From Gammaproteobacteria bacterium (GTDB lineage Bacteria > Pseudomonadota > Gammaproteobacteria > SMWH01), in NCBI GenBank assembly GCA_004357005.1, contig SMWH01000175.1, forward strand, positions 1 to 21,204: a stretch of DNA of 21,204 bases, in the 5' to 3' direction. Of this stretch, positions 1 to 6,866 are shown piece by piece (within the stretch, counting starts at the first letter, position 1; every line of letters starts with the position of its first letter). Position numbers and translations under genes: made by a program. The notes beneath the pieces are model-generated. The model saw only the letters and a program-made list of their open reading frames with translations. It was not told the DNA's origin and searched no databases.

Positions 1-118
1 CGCCCAAACCCAGGAACGCGAACACCCCAGCCAGACAGATCCAGAACCCCGGCCTGGCCAGCCGTTTGCGCCGCGCCAGAAATTCGCTGTCCTTGGGAGA
101 ATGCTTCGTGACTTTCAC
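1..118 (-). CDS. Partial small membrane protein of unknown function, cut by left edge
   Basis: A minus-strand frame enters from the left edge and has no stop in the window. Read from a GTG at 118, it gives a basic, polar N-terminus of about 22 residues (start KVTKHSPKDSEF) followed by a hydrophobic stretch (GFWICLAGVFAFLGLG) that looks like a membrane segment. There is only a weak GGA about nine bases before the GTG. The frame stays open upstream to a TAG at 158-160, which is the stop of the next small gene, so the two frames are continuous across one stop codon. I do not recognise the family. The start is uncertain and at least 39 residues are visible. Confidence 0.45.
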   Translation of the reverse strand, partial: MKVTKHSPKDSEFLARRKRLARPGFWICLAGVFAFLGLG

Positions 119-157
119 AGGAACGAATCCGTGATAGCGGCCCAGGTCAGGCCGCGA

Positions 158-307
158 CTAGCGGTGTCGGATTAACAGGACTGGAATGGCCAGGGGACCG
201 AAAAAGACGCCCATTAGCCCCCAGTACACGCGATCGGCGCCGCGGCGTCCGGCCTGCCAGTGGCAAAAGACGGCCGATGCGATGGAAAGAATGATAAGGG
301 AAATCAT
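158..307 (-). CDS. 49-residue two-segment membrane protein, hypothetical
   Basis: A short minus-strand gene starts at ATG 305-307, with AGGTGAAG about seven bases ahead as a ribosome binding site. The product has a hydrophobic N-terminus (ISLIILSIASAVFCHW), a short basic loop (QAGRRGADR), then a second hydrophobic segment (VYWGLMGVFFGPLAIPVLLI) and a basic RHR end. A small inner-membrane hairpin is therefore likely, with no recognised function. The GxxFGPLAxP pattern of the second segment recurs in many short hypothetical bacterial membrane proteins. A longer reading from an upstream start adds an unconvincing polar stretch and is not preferred. It lies 79 bases downstream of ubiB and may be read from the same transcript. 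Confidence 0.5.
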   Translation of the reverse strand: MISLIILSIASAVFCHWQAGRRGADRVYWGLMGVFFGPLAIPVLLIRHR

Positions 308-336
308 GGTGTCTTCACCTGTGGCGGGCCAGTATA

Positions 337-351
337 GCCCGGCGGCCGGGC
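337..351. other. G+C-rich hairpin in ubiB-downstream spacer
   Basis: GCCCGG, a three-base loop and CCGGGC form a perfect six-pair stem in the 79-base gap after ubiB. No T-run follows on the minus strand, so it is not a convincing intrinsic terminator. A TATACT hexamer (minus strand, 336-331) follows it 24 bases before the ATG of the small membrane gene, but no matching -35 was seen. Confidence 0.3.
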
Positions 352-386
352 CACCCACCCGGGCCGAAGGGCACGGGAAAACCTTG

Positions 387-2036
387 TCAGCGTTTGCGCC
401 AGGCGGCGAACACAGCGCCCAGACCACTTGCGGCCATCAGACCCCCCAACCAGCTTGCCGCCGTGGGGTTCGGTTCCTGCTGAGAGAAGACCACGGCAGC
501 ACCGATCAGCAACGCGCCACCGAGCACGGACAATATGTGCTGGCGGTGGCGCCTGTCCGCCCGGCGGTCGAGTTTTTTCAACTCGGCCGGATCCAGCCGG
601 ACGCGCAGCCGGCCTTCTGAGGCCCGGTGCAGCACGTCATAGACCAGTCCCGGGATCTCAGGCGCTTTCTCCACCCACAGGGGGAAACGTTGCTTGAGAT
701 CGCGCCAGGCCGCGGAAGGCCCGGTCTTGTCCTTCATCACTTTTTCCAGCACCCGCTGGGCCGTCTGCCAGATATCCAGTTGCGGATGGAGTTGGCGCCC
801 CAATCCTTCGATGTTGAGCAGGGTTTTCTGCAACAGCATCAGTTGCGGTTGCACGCGCAGATCGAACTTCTGTGCGGCACGGAACAGTTGCGCCAGCAAC
901 TCGCCAAAGGAGATCTCTCCGAGCTTGCGTGACAACATCGGTTCACAAACAGTACGGACCTCGGCTTCCAGCTCATCGATGCGCGTATCCGGCGGCACCC
1001 AGCCCGCATCCACATGCAGCTCCGCGACGCGTTTGTAATCCCGGTTGAAAAACGCGAGGAAGTTTTCCGCCACGTATCGTTGATCCAGCGGTGAGAGAGT
1101 GCCGACGATGCCGAAATCCAGCGCAATGAACTTCGGATACTCCGGGTCGGAAATATCGACGAGTATGTTCCCGGGGTGCATGTCCGCATGGAAAAAGTTA
1201 TCCCGGAATACCTGCGTGTAGAAGATCTCGACACTGGTCTCCGCCAGGCGTTGCATGTTGACTTTTGCGGCACGCAATGTCGTCACGTCATCAACGGGGA
1301 CCCCGCTCACACGCTCCAGCACCAGGGTGCTCTCGTTGGTGTAATCCCAGAACACCTCCGGCACATAGAGCATGGATGAACCAGCGAAGTTTTTGCGCAG
1401 TAGCGAAGCGTTGGCGCCTTCACGCTTCAGATCCAGTTCGGCAAGTATGGTTTTCTCGATCTCTTCCACGATCTCGACCGGCCTGATGTTGTCACTCTTG
1501 TCGAGATAGCGTTCCGCCAGCTGCGCCAGACCGTACAGAAGATAGATGTCCCGCTCGATCTGCTCGCGCACACCCGGACGCAAGACCTTGACCACCACTT
1601 CGGTGCCATCTTTGAGACGTGCCGCATGCACCTGCGCGACGGACGCCGATGCCAGGGGTTCCACGCTGAACTCGGCAAAAACTTCTTCCACGGTCTGGCC
1701 GTAAGCCTCCTCGATCATGGCCTGGGCCTGTTCCCCCGGAAACGGCGCCACCTGGTCCTGGAGCTTTGTAAGCTCGTCGGCGATGTCTTCCGGAATAACG
1801 TCACGACGCGTGGAGAGGATCTGACCGAACTTGACGAAGATCGGTCCCAGTTCCTCCAGAGCCAGACGGATGCGTTCGCCCCGGGCGAGTTCCTCTACCC
1901 GGCGCGGACGCGGGGCCAGCAGGCGCATGAGTGCCCCCGCCCAACTCGCGCCGGTCACCTGGGTGATCTCATCGAGTCCGTAGCGGGTGAGGATACGGTT
2001 GATATTGAGCAAACGGGCTGCCTGGGCGATGGGCAT
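387..2036 (-). CDS. ubiB: Ubiquinone biosynthesis protein UbiB (ABC1/ADCK atypical kinase family)
   Basis: UbiB is a membrane-anchored atypical kinase/ATPase needed for coenzyme Q synthesis, where it is thought to help mobilise lipid intermediates for the soluble Ubi complex. The 549-residue product shows the family landmarks: the KFGQ motif (69-72), the alanine-rich loop that replaces the P-loop (ASASVAQVH, about 129-137), the nucleotide-binding lysine (K150 in VVVK), the catalytic-loop-like HADMHPGN (283-290) and DFG (307-309). Two C-terminal membrane segments (about 501-517 and 529-546) are separated by a short polar loop. Length is normal for the family (E. coli UbiB is about 546). It begins two bases after the ubiJ stop, so it is surely cotranscribed with ubiE and ubiJ. 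The start matches the family N-terminus. Confidence 0.96.
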   Translation of the reverse strand: MPIAQAARLLNINRILTRYGLDEITQVTGASWAGALMRLLAPRPRRVEELARGERIRLALEELGPIFVKFGQILSTRRDVIPEDIADELTKLQDQVAPFPGEQAQAMIEEAYGQTVEEVFAEFSVEPLASASVAQVHAARLKDGTEVVVKVLRPGVREQIERDIYLLYGLAQLAERYLDKSDNIRPVEIVEEIEKTILAELDLKREGANASLLRKNFAGSSMLYVPEVFWDYTNESTLVLERVSGVPVDDVTTLRAAKVNMQRLAETSVEIFYTQVFRDNFFHADMHPGNILVDISDPEYPKFIALDFGIVGTLSPLDQRYVAENFLAFFNRDYKRVAELHVDAGWVPPDTRIDELEAEVRTVCEPMLSRKLGEISFGELLAQLFRAAQKFDLRVQPQLMLLQKTLLNIEGLGRQLHPQLDIWQTAQRVLEKVMKDKTGPSAAWRDLKQRFPLWVEKAPEIPGLVYDVLHRASEGRLRVRLDPAELKKLDRRADRRHRQHILSVLGGALLIGAAVVFSQQEPNPTAASWLGGLMAASGLGAVFAAWRKR

Positions 2037-2038
2037 GT

Positions 2039-2686
2039 TCAGCTCCCTGCGGCCCTGCTTTTCCCGGCGAGCCGGCGCATGCGCGCTTCCAACCGGTCCA
2101 CGTCGTCGCGCAACTGGTCCACATCGTCGAGAAAACCCGCCAGTTCCGAACCACTCACAACATCACGACGCTCATCCGTGACATAACGCGCCATGTTTTC
2201 CGCCATGCGTCCGCTCACATCCCGCGCCCAGGACAAGCCCCCGCGCATGAATCGACCAATCTCGTGGGCCGCCACATCCCCCACCATCATCGACAGTGGT
2301 TCTTCCCAGTCTGGATCCAGCCGTTTCAGGATTTCGGCGAAGCGTCTGCCAGCTTCCACATCTCCGGCGATTTCCACGCGACCTACGGGCGCACCGTTCC
2401 CACTGCTGCCGACAGACAGACTGAAGAGCGCAAAGGGCGAACCCTTGAGTGTGGTGGATACCTCACCTTCGTGCTCGTCGGGAAAACTCAAGCCATCCGC
2501 TGTGGGCGCGATCAAGAACTCGATGTCCGGACCGGTCAGACGGACGCGGAACACATGGCCCTCGAGATCGCCAAGGTCACGTCGCACATCCGGATCCAAC
2601 TCCAGCAACCGGTTGCTGGCGGCCTCCATGATGTCGCGCAGAAAACCCGGTAGCCGTGCCGGCGGCGGCCCGATACCGACATTCAT
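2039..2686 (-). CDS. ubiJ: Ubiquinone biosynthesis accessory factor UbiJ (SCP2 domain)
   Basis: UbiJ is a soluble lipid-binding accessory factor that, with UbiK, organises the ubiquinone-synthesis complex. The 215-residue product has an N-terminal SCP2-type sterol-carrier fold (about residues 15-115, including the LEGHVFRVRL and EIAGDVEAGRRFAEIL stretches) and ends in a predicted coiled coil (about 165-208, heptad-rich ELAGFLDDVDQLRDDVDRLE). That is the UbiJ layout. Its ATG overlaps the ubiE TGA by four bases (ATGA), indicating translational coupling, and ubiB follows after two bases. Identification rests on this gene order plus domain layout, since the primary sequence is poorly conserved in this family. 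Confidence 0.9.
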   Translation of the reverse strand: MNVGIGPPPARLPGFLRDIMEAASNRLLELDPDVRRDLGDLEGHVFRVRLTGPDIEFLIAPTADGLSFPDEHEGEVSTTLKGSPFALFSLSVGSSGNGAPVGRVEIAGDVEAGRRFAEILKRLDPDWEEPLSMMVGDVAAHEIGRFMRGGLSWARDVSGRMAENMARYVTDERRDVVSGSELAGFLDDVDQLRDDVDRLEARMRRLAGKSRAAGS

Positions 2687-3462
2687 ATCCGGTACCCGCT
2701 GTGAATCGCCACCACTCCGCCGCTGAGGTTTTGGTAACTGCAGCGTTCAAAACCCGCCTGTTCGAACATGGTCTTCAACTCGTCCTGATCCGGCTGCTTG
2801 CGGATGGATTCGGCCAGATACTGGTAACTTTCCGGGTCTCTGGCCACAGCCCTTCCCAGGCGTGGCAACACCTTGAATGAATACAGATCATAAAGCGGGC
2901 GCAACGGTGCAATCTGCAGCTTCGAGAACTCCAGCACGAGCAAACGACCGCCAGGCTTCAGCGTTCGGTACATGCTGCGCAGCGCGGTTTCCTTATGGGT
3001 TACGTTCCGCAGACCAAAGCCGATGGTGATCAAGTCAAAACCGCCATCGGGAAAAGGCAGTTGTTCGGCGTCACATTGCACGTACTCGAGGCCGTCGATC
3101 ACGCCGTTGTCTTCGAGTCGCGCACGTCCACGCCTGAGCATCGCGTTATTGATGTCACCCAGAACAACGGATCCTTCCCGGCCCGTTTGCTTGCGCAACA
3201 GTCTCGCGATATCACCCGTACCACCAGCCAGATCCAGCACCTGCGCACCAGGGCGTACGCCACTGCTTCTGACGAGGTGCTTTTTCCACAAGCGATGGAT
3301 CCCGAAGGACATGAGATCGTTCATCAGGTCGTAACGATCCGCGACGGAATCAAACACCTCGCGCACCAATCGAGCTTTCTCTGCTTCGGGTACGCGGCTG
3401 TAACCGAAATCCGTCAGTTCGTCGGCTTTTTCGTTGGAGTGTTTGTCGGTTTGGGCGGCCAT
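2683..3462 (-). CDS. ubiE: Demethylmenaquinone/2-methoxy-6-polyprenyl-1,4-benzoquinol C-methyltransferase UbiE
   Basis: UbiE uses S-adenosylmethionine for the C-methylation step of ubiquinone (and menaquinone, where present) synthesis. The 259-residue protein carries the family signature YDLMNDLMSFGIHRLWK (44-60), the SAM-binding motif I VLDLAGGTGD (75-84), the acidic post-II region with DAEQLPFPDGGFD (131-143), and the second family signature around ITIGFGLRNV (145-154). The C-terminus ends in the usual SGGVVAIHSGYR-type tail. The first 49 bases overlap the end of the DUF971 gene in another frame, and the last four overlap ubiJ. The first about 15 residues are hydrophilic and poorly conserved in the family, so a slightly later start cannot be excluded. 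Function is secure. Confidence 0.97.
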   Translation of the reverse strand: MAAQTDKHSNEKADELTDFGYSRVPEAEKARLVREVFDSVADRYDLMNDLMSFGIHRLWKKHLVRSSGVRPGAQVLDLAGGTGDIARLLRKQTGREGSVVLGDINNAMLRRGRARLEDNGVIDGLEYVQCDAEQLPFPDGGFDLITIGFGLRNVTHKETALRSMYRTLKPGGRLLVLEFSKLQIAPLRPLYDLYSFKVLPRLGRAVARDPESYQYLAESIRKQPDQDELKTMFEQAGFERCSYQNLSGGVVAIHSGYRI

Positions 3463-3836
3463 GTCCCTTGTGCATCAGAGGCAGGCGGAGTACGGCTTTT
3501 GCCCGCCGCTTCCAGCGCCTTCAAATACTCGCTCCAGTAGTGCTCGAAATTGGATCCCAGATCGTACAGGGTTTTCCAGGTATAGATGCCCGTGTTGTGG
3601 CCGTCGTCGAAATGCAGTAACAACCCATAGTTGCCGATGGGCTCCAGATTGGCGATGCCCACATCGCGTTTCCCGGACTGCAGCACATGCTGCCCCGGTC
3701 CGTGGCCCATCACTTCGGCGGAGGGGGAATGGACGCGCAGGTATTCGGCCGCCAGCGAGAAACGCTGGCCGTCGTCGAACGCTATTTCCAAAGTCCCGGA
3801 TTTGCGGCGCAGCTTGATTTCTGTGGGATGCGGCAT
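3414..3836 (-). CDS. DUF971 family protein
   Basis: A 140-residue product with the DUF971 (gamma-butyrobetaine-hydroxylase-like N-terminal) domain over about residues 4-100. Recognisable landmarks are PTEIKLRRKSGTLEIAFDDG, YLRVHSPSAEVMGHG, LEPIGNYGLLLHFDDGHNTGIYTW and LYDLG. The family role is not established; related domains sit in Fe-S and hydroxylase contexts. The C-terminus (about 105-140) is a low-complexity, Lys/Pro/Thr-rich tail that overlaps the start of ubiE by 49 bases, a long coupling overlap. The gene normally follows hslU directly in gammaproteobacteria. Here a repeat-bearing 144-base spacer separates them, and no Shine-Dalgarno sequence is visible before ATG 3836, because the DNA there is the CTGTCCCC repeat arm. 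Confidence 0.88.
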   Translation of the reverse strand: MPHPTEIKLRRKSGTLEIAFDDGQRFSLAAEYLRVHSPSAEVMGHGPGQHVLQSGKRDVGIANLEPIGNYGLLLHFDDGHNTGIYTWKTLYDLGSNFEHYWSEYLKALEAAGKSRTPPASDAQGTWPPKPTNTPTKKPTN

Positions 3837-3842
3837 GGAGAT

Positions 3843-3980
3843 GGGGACAGTTCCCTCATTAGAAAGGGGGGACAGTTACCTATTTTCGGCCAGGGAAGTC
3901 AAACCGCCTCGGTTTCCCGCCAGAAATCAGGCAGCTATTCCCCGTTTTTCCGTCTGGAAATGAGCTAACTGTCCCCCCTC
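3843..3980. repeat. Inverted-repeat element between hslU and DUF971 (REP/RAYT-like)
   Basis: Almost the whole hslU-DUF971 spacer is built from repeats. GGGGGGACAGTTA (3866-3878) is matched perfectly by its reverse complement TAACTGTCCCCCC (3966-3978), which ends just before the hslU stop. A further direct copy, GGGGACAGTTCCC, lies at 3843-3855. Inside is a short perfect hairpin AAACCG-CCT-CGGTTT (3901-3915), and two imperfect direct copies of a TTTTC-rich stretch near each arm. GGGGACAGTTACC-type arms are a known kind of dispersed repeat in proteobacterial genomes, often near Y1 (RAYT/IS200-like) transposases. Assigning this copy to that class is inference from memory of the motif. There is no transposase gene here. 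Confidence 0.7.
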
Positions 3981-5318
3981 TTAAAGGATGTAGCGGGAAA
4001 GATCCTGGTCCTTGACCAGAGCTTCCAGGTGTTCATTGACATATTGCTTGTCGACCAGCACTTCCAGCCCGGAACGATCGGGGGCTTCATAGGAAATCGT
4101 TTCCACCAGTCGTTCGATCACCGTGTGCAGGCGCCGGGCGCCGATGTTCTCGGTGTTCTCGTTTACTTCCCAAGCCACCTCGGCAAGACGTCGCACACCG
4201 TCTTCCGTGAAAGACAGTTTGACGCCTTCAGTCTGCATCAGGGCCTGGTACTGCTCGGTCAGCGAACAATCCGGTTCCGTCAGGATTCGAACAAAGTCCT
4301 GCACCGTCAACGCGTTGAGTTCCACGCGAATCGGCAAACGACCCTGGAGTTCAGGAATCAGATCCGAGGGCTTGGACAGGTGAAAGGCACCCGAGGCGAT
4401 AAACAAAATGTGATCGCTGCGCACCATGCCGTGCTTGGTGGTCACCGTGCAGCCTTCCACCAACGGCAACAAGTCTCGCTGCACGCCTTCCCGTGACACG
4501 TCCGCGCCGACGGTTTCGCCGTGTCTGGCCACCTTGTCCAGCTCGTCGATGAACACGATACCGTTCTGCTCCGCCATTCGCAGCCCCTCCTGTTTGATCT
4601 CCTCGTCGTTGATAAGCTTGCCGGCTTCTTCTTCCTGCAGCAGCTTGAGGGCATCGCGGATCTTGAGTTTGCGCCGGCGTTTGCGTTGCCCGGCCATATT
4701 CGAAAACATGCTCTGCAACTGACTTGTCATCTCCTCCATGCCCGGGGGCGCCATGATTTCCACACCCATGCTCGTGGCGATTTCGATTTCCACTTCACGT
4801 TCGTCAAGCTTGCCTTCCTGAAGTTGCGCGCGCAGTTTCTGGCGCGTACCGTCGTCTTCGGTTGCAGACGCGGGTTCGTTGGCAAAACCCACCGCCGCCT
4901 GTCGGCGCGGCAGCAGGATTTCGACAATGCGTTCTTCGGCATTCTCCCGCGCACGGTAGCGGACCTTTTTGATGGCTTCCTCGCGCGTAATCTTGACTGC
5001 CACGTCCACCAGGTCCCGCACGATGGATTCCACGTCCCGGCCCACGTAACCCACCTCAGTGAACTTCGTCGCGTCGACCTTGACGAAGGGCGCGTTGGCC
5101 AGCTTCGCCAGACGCCGGGCGATCTCGGTCTTGCCCACGCCGGTGGGCCCGATCATAAGGATGTTCTTGGGCGTGATCTCGGCTCTGAGTTCCTCACCCA
5201 GTTGCATACGACGCCAGCGATTGCGCAGGGCGATCGCCACCGCCCGTTTGGCGTCATCCTGACCGATGATGTGCTTGTCCAGTTCCTGGACGATTTCCCT
5301 TGGGGTCATTTCCGACAT
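3981..5318 (-). CDS. hslU: HslU, ATPase/unfoldase subunit of the HslUV protease
   Basis: HslU is the hexameric AAA+ unfoldase that feeds proteins into the HslV peptidase chamber. The 445-residue product has the HslU/ClpX-type N-terminus (TPREIVQELDKHIIGQDDAK), Walker A GPTGVGKT (57-64), the pore loop GYVGRD (90-95), an intermediate I-domain (about 110-240, charged and variable), Walker B IVFIDELDK (254-262), and the sensor-2 region ENIGARRLHTVIERL. It ends in SRYIL, matching the conserved C-terminal tail that inserts into HslV. Length is normal. It follows hslV after 26 bases and is expressed from the same heat-shock promoter. The downstream side abuts the repeat element. Confidence 0.97.
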   Translation of the reverse strand: MSEMTPREIVQELDKHIIGQDDAKRAVAIALRNRWRRMQLGEELRAEITPKNILMIGPTGVGKTEIARRLAKLANAPFVKVDATKFTEVGYVGRDVESIVRDLVDVAVKITREEAIKKVRYRARENAEERIVEILLPRRQAAVGFANEPASATEDDGTRQKLRAQLQEGKLDEREVEIEIATSMGVEIMAPPGMEEMTSQLQSMFSNMAGQRKRRRKLKIRDALKLLQEEEAGKLINDEEIKQEGLRMAEQNGIVFIDELDKVARHGETVGADVSREGVQRDLLPLVEGCTVTTKHGMVRSDHILFIASGAFHLSKPSDLIPELQGRLPIRVELNALTVQDFVRILTEPDCSLTEQYQALMQTEGVKLSFTEDGVRRLAEVAWEVNENTENIGARRLHTVIERLVETISYEAPDRSGLEVLVDKQYVNEHLEALVKDQDLSRYIL

Positions 5319-5344
5319 GGTGGGTCCTGCAGTCGTGGCTTCGG

Positions 5345-5878
5345 TTACAACTCTTCGATGGTGAAGTTATGATTAGTATAGATGCAGATGTCCGCGGCAA
5401 TTCCCAGGGCCCGTTCCACGATTTCCTTTGCGTCCAGCTGCGTATTCTCTCCCAGTGCCCGCGCCGCCGCCAGGGCGAACGATCCACCGGAACCGATAGC
5501 GACGACGCCGTGCTCCGGTTCAATCACGTCTCCGCTGCCGGAAATTACCAGGGAGATTTCCTTGTCGGCAACGCACAGCAATGCATCGAGACGTCGCAAC
5601 ACACGATCGGTGCGCCAGTCCTTGGTCAACTCGACGGCCGAGCGCAGGAGATGCCCCGAGTGCTTTTCCAGCTTGCCCTCAAAGCGCTCGAACAGGGTAA
5701 AGGCATCGGCGGTGGCGCCGGCGAATCCCGCCAACACCTGGTCATGGAACAATCGCCGGATTTTACGGGCGGTGCCCTTCATGATGGTGTTGCCGACGGT
5801 CACCTGGCCGTCGCCACCCATGGCCAGCTTTCCATCGCGACGTACCGAAAGTATGGTGGTGGCGTGAAAGTCTTCCAT
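5345..5878 (-). CDS. hslV: HslV, peptidase subunit of the HslUV protease
   Basis: HslV is the proteasome-like N-terminal threonine peptidase of the heat-shock HslUV complex. The 177-residue frame reads MEDFHATTILSVRR, so the catalytic threonine is expected at T7 after removal of a six-residue leader. Relative to that residue, the catalytic partners D17 and K33 of the family are present (D23 in GGDGQVT and K39 in GTARK). Similar MEQxHGTT-type starts are known in beta- and gammaproteobacterial HslV, whereas E. coli has only Met before the Thr. ATG 5878 is preceded by GAGGATC at a good distance. The upstream spacer to xerC holds a sigma-32-type promoter. Confidence 0.96.
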   Translation of the reverse strand: MEDFHATTILSVRRDGKLAMGGDGQVTVGNTIMKGTARKIRRLFHDQVLAGFAGATADAFTLFERFEGKLEKHSGHLLRSAVELTKDWRTDRVLRRLDALLCVADKEISLVISGSGDVIEPEHGVVAIGSGGSFALAAARALGENTQLDAKEIVERALGIAADICIYTNHNFTIEEL

Positions 5879-5906
5879 CGGGGGGATCCTCAGCGGTGAA
5901 AATGCT

Positions 5907-5934
5907 AGATGGGGGCGAAGCCTCTGCTTACAAG
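5907..5934 (-). promoter_or_regulatory. Sigma-32 (RpoH) heat-shock promoter for hslVU
   Basis: On the minus strand CTTGTAA (5934-5928) is followed after 13 bases by CCCCATCT (5914-5907). The family consensus is CTTGAAA, an 11-16 base spacer, then CCCCATNT, so there is one mismatch in the -35 and none in the -10. Predicted transcription would start near 5900, about 20 bases ahead of the hslV ATG. The site lies entirely between the xerC stop and hslV, exactly where a heat-shock operon should carry it. Confidence 0.75.
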
Positions 5935-5950
5935 ACCCCTCGGCCCTGTT

Positions 5951-6853
5951 TCAGTCTTTTCGTTTACGGGCCCTGGGATGGGCCTTGTCGTATACCTTGG
6001 CCAGATGCTGGAAATCCAGGTGAGTATAGATCTGTGTCGTGCTGATATCCGCGTGCCCCAACAGCTCCTGGACGGCACGCAGATCGCCGCTGGATTCGAG
6101 CAGGTGGGTGGCGAATGAATGGCGCAGCATGTGCGGGTGGACCCGCTGGGACAAACCCAGACGCCGGGCCCACCAACTTACCCGCGCCTGAATGCTCCGC
6201 GTCGCCAGAGGCGTGCCCCGCTGACTCAGGAACACGCCGCGGTTTCCGTCCGCGGGCTCCGGGCGCTGTTCCAGCCAGGCGGTCAGCGCCTCACAGGCAA
6301 ACCGCCCAACGGGTACGACACGCTGACGTGAGCCTTTGCCGGTTACCCGCACCGTCCGGTCCGCCAGATCCACATCCTCGATTTTCAGGCCCGCCAGTTC
6401 CGCCAGTCGCAGGCCCGAGGAATAGAACAGTTCCAGCATGGCCCGGTCACGCAGCGCCAACGGTTTCTGCCCGGGAACCTGCATGAGTCGGGTCGCCTGG
6501 TCCACGTCCAACGCCCGTGGCAGGGGCTTACCCGCCCTGGGTGCGCGGACTCCGTCGAAGGGATTGAAGCGGGCTTCACCCTGCTGCACCAGGAAACGGT
6601 AGAAGCTGCGGGCAGCGGACAGGCTGCGATGGATACTGCGGGCCCCCAGTCCCTTGCGATGCAACTGCGCGACAAAGCCCCGGGCGGAATCCGGGCTGAG
6701 CTGATCCCAGCCGTCGACGCTCTGGGCATCACAGAACTGTTCCAGTTGTTTGAGATCACGCGCGTAGGCGTTGCGGGTGTGCGGCGAATAACGCCGTACA
6801 GATTCCAGATAGTCGAGGAAACCGGCGGTCTGTTTGTTGCGGGAGGCGTCCAC
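5951..6853 (-). CDS. xerC: Site-specific tyrosine recombinase XerC
   Basis: XerC, with XerD, resolves chromosome dimers at dif during segregation. The 300-residue product has the N-terminal SAM-like core-binding domain (about 8-95, including YSPHTRNAYARDLKQL) and the C-terminal catalytic domain. Catalytic residues are visible: R149 (SSGLRLAEL), K173 (GKGSRQR), H241 and R244 (HPHMLRHSFATHLL), H267 (LLGHADI) and the nucleophile Y276 (TTQIYTHLD). Position in the dapF-DUF484-xerC string and length identify it as XerC rather than XerD or a phage integrase. It starts 13 bases after the DUF484 stop and is probably the last gene of the lptM operon, since hslV has its own promoter. Confidence 0.95.
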   Translation of the reverse strand: MDASRNKQTAGFLDYLESVRRYSPHTRNAYARDLKQLEQFCDAQSVDGWDQLSPDSARGFVAQLHRKGLGARSIHRSLSAARSFYRFLVQQGEARFNPFDGVRAPRAGKPLPRALDVDQATRLMQVPGQKPLALRDRAMLELFYSSGLRLAELAGLKIEDVDLADRTVRVTGKGSRQRVVPVGRFACEALTAWLEQRPEPADGNRGVFLSQRGTPLATRSIQARVSWWARRLGLSQRVHPHMLRHSFATHLLESSGDLRAVQELLGHADISTTQIYTHLDFQHLAKVYDKAHPRARKRKD

Positions 6854-6866
6854 AGCCCCGCGAGGA

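Noticed and set aside
3866..3978. Intrinsic terminator after hslU
   Set aside because: The long inverted repeat and the short AAACCG/CGGTTT hairpin have no T-run on the minus strand in the right place; the structure looks like a mobile repeat.
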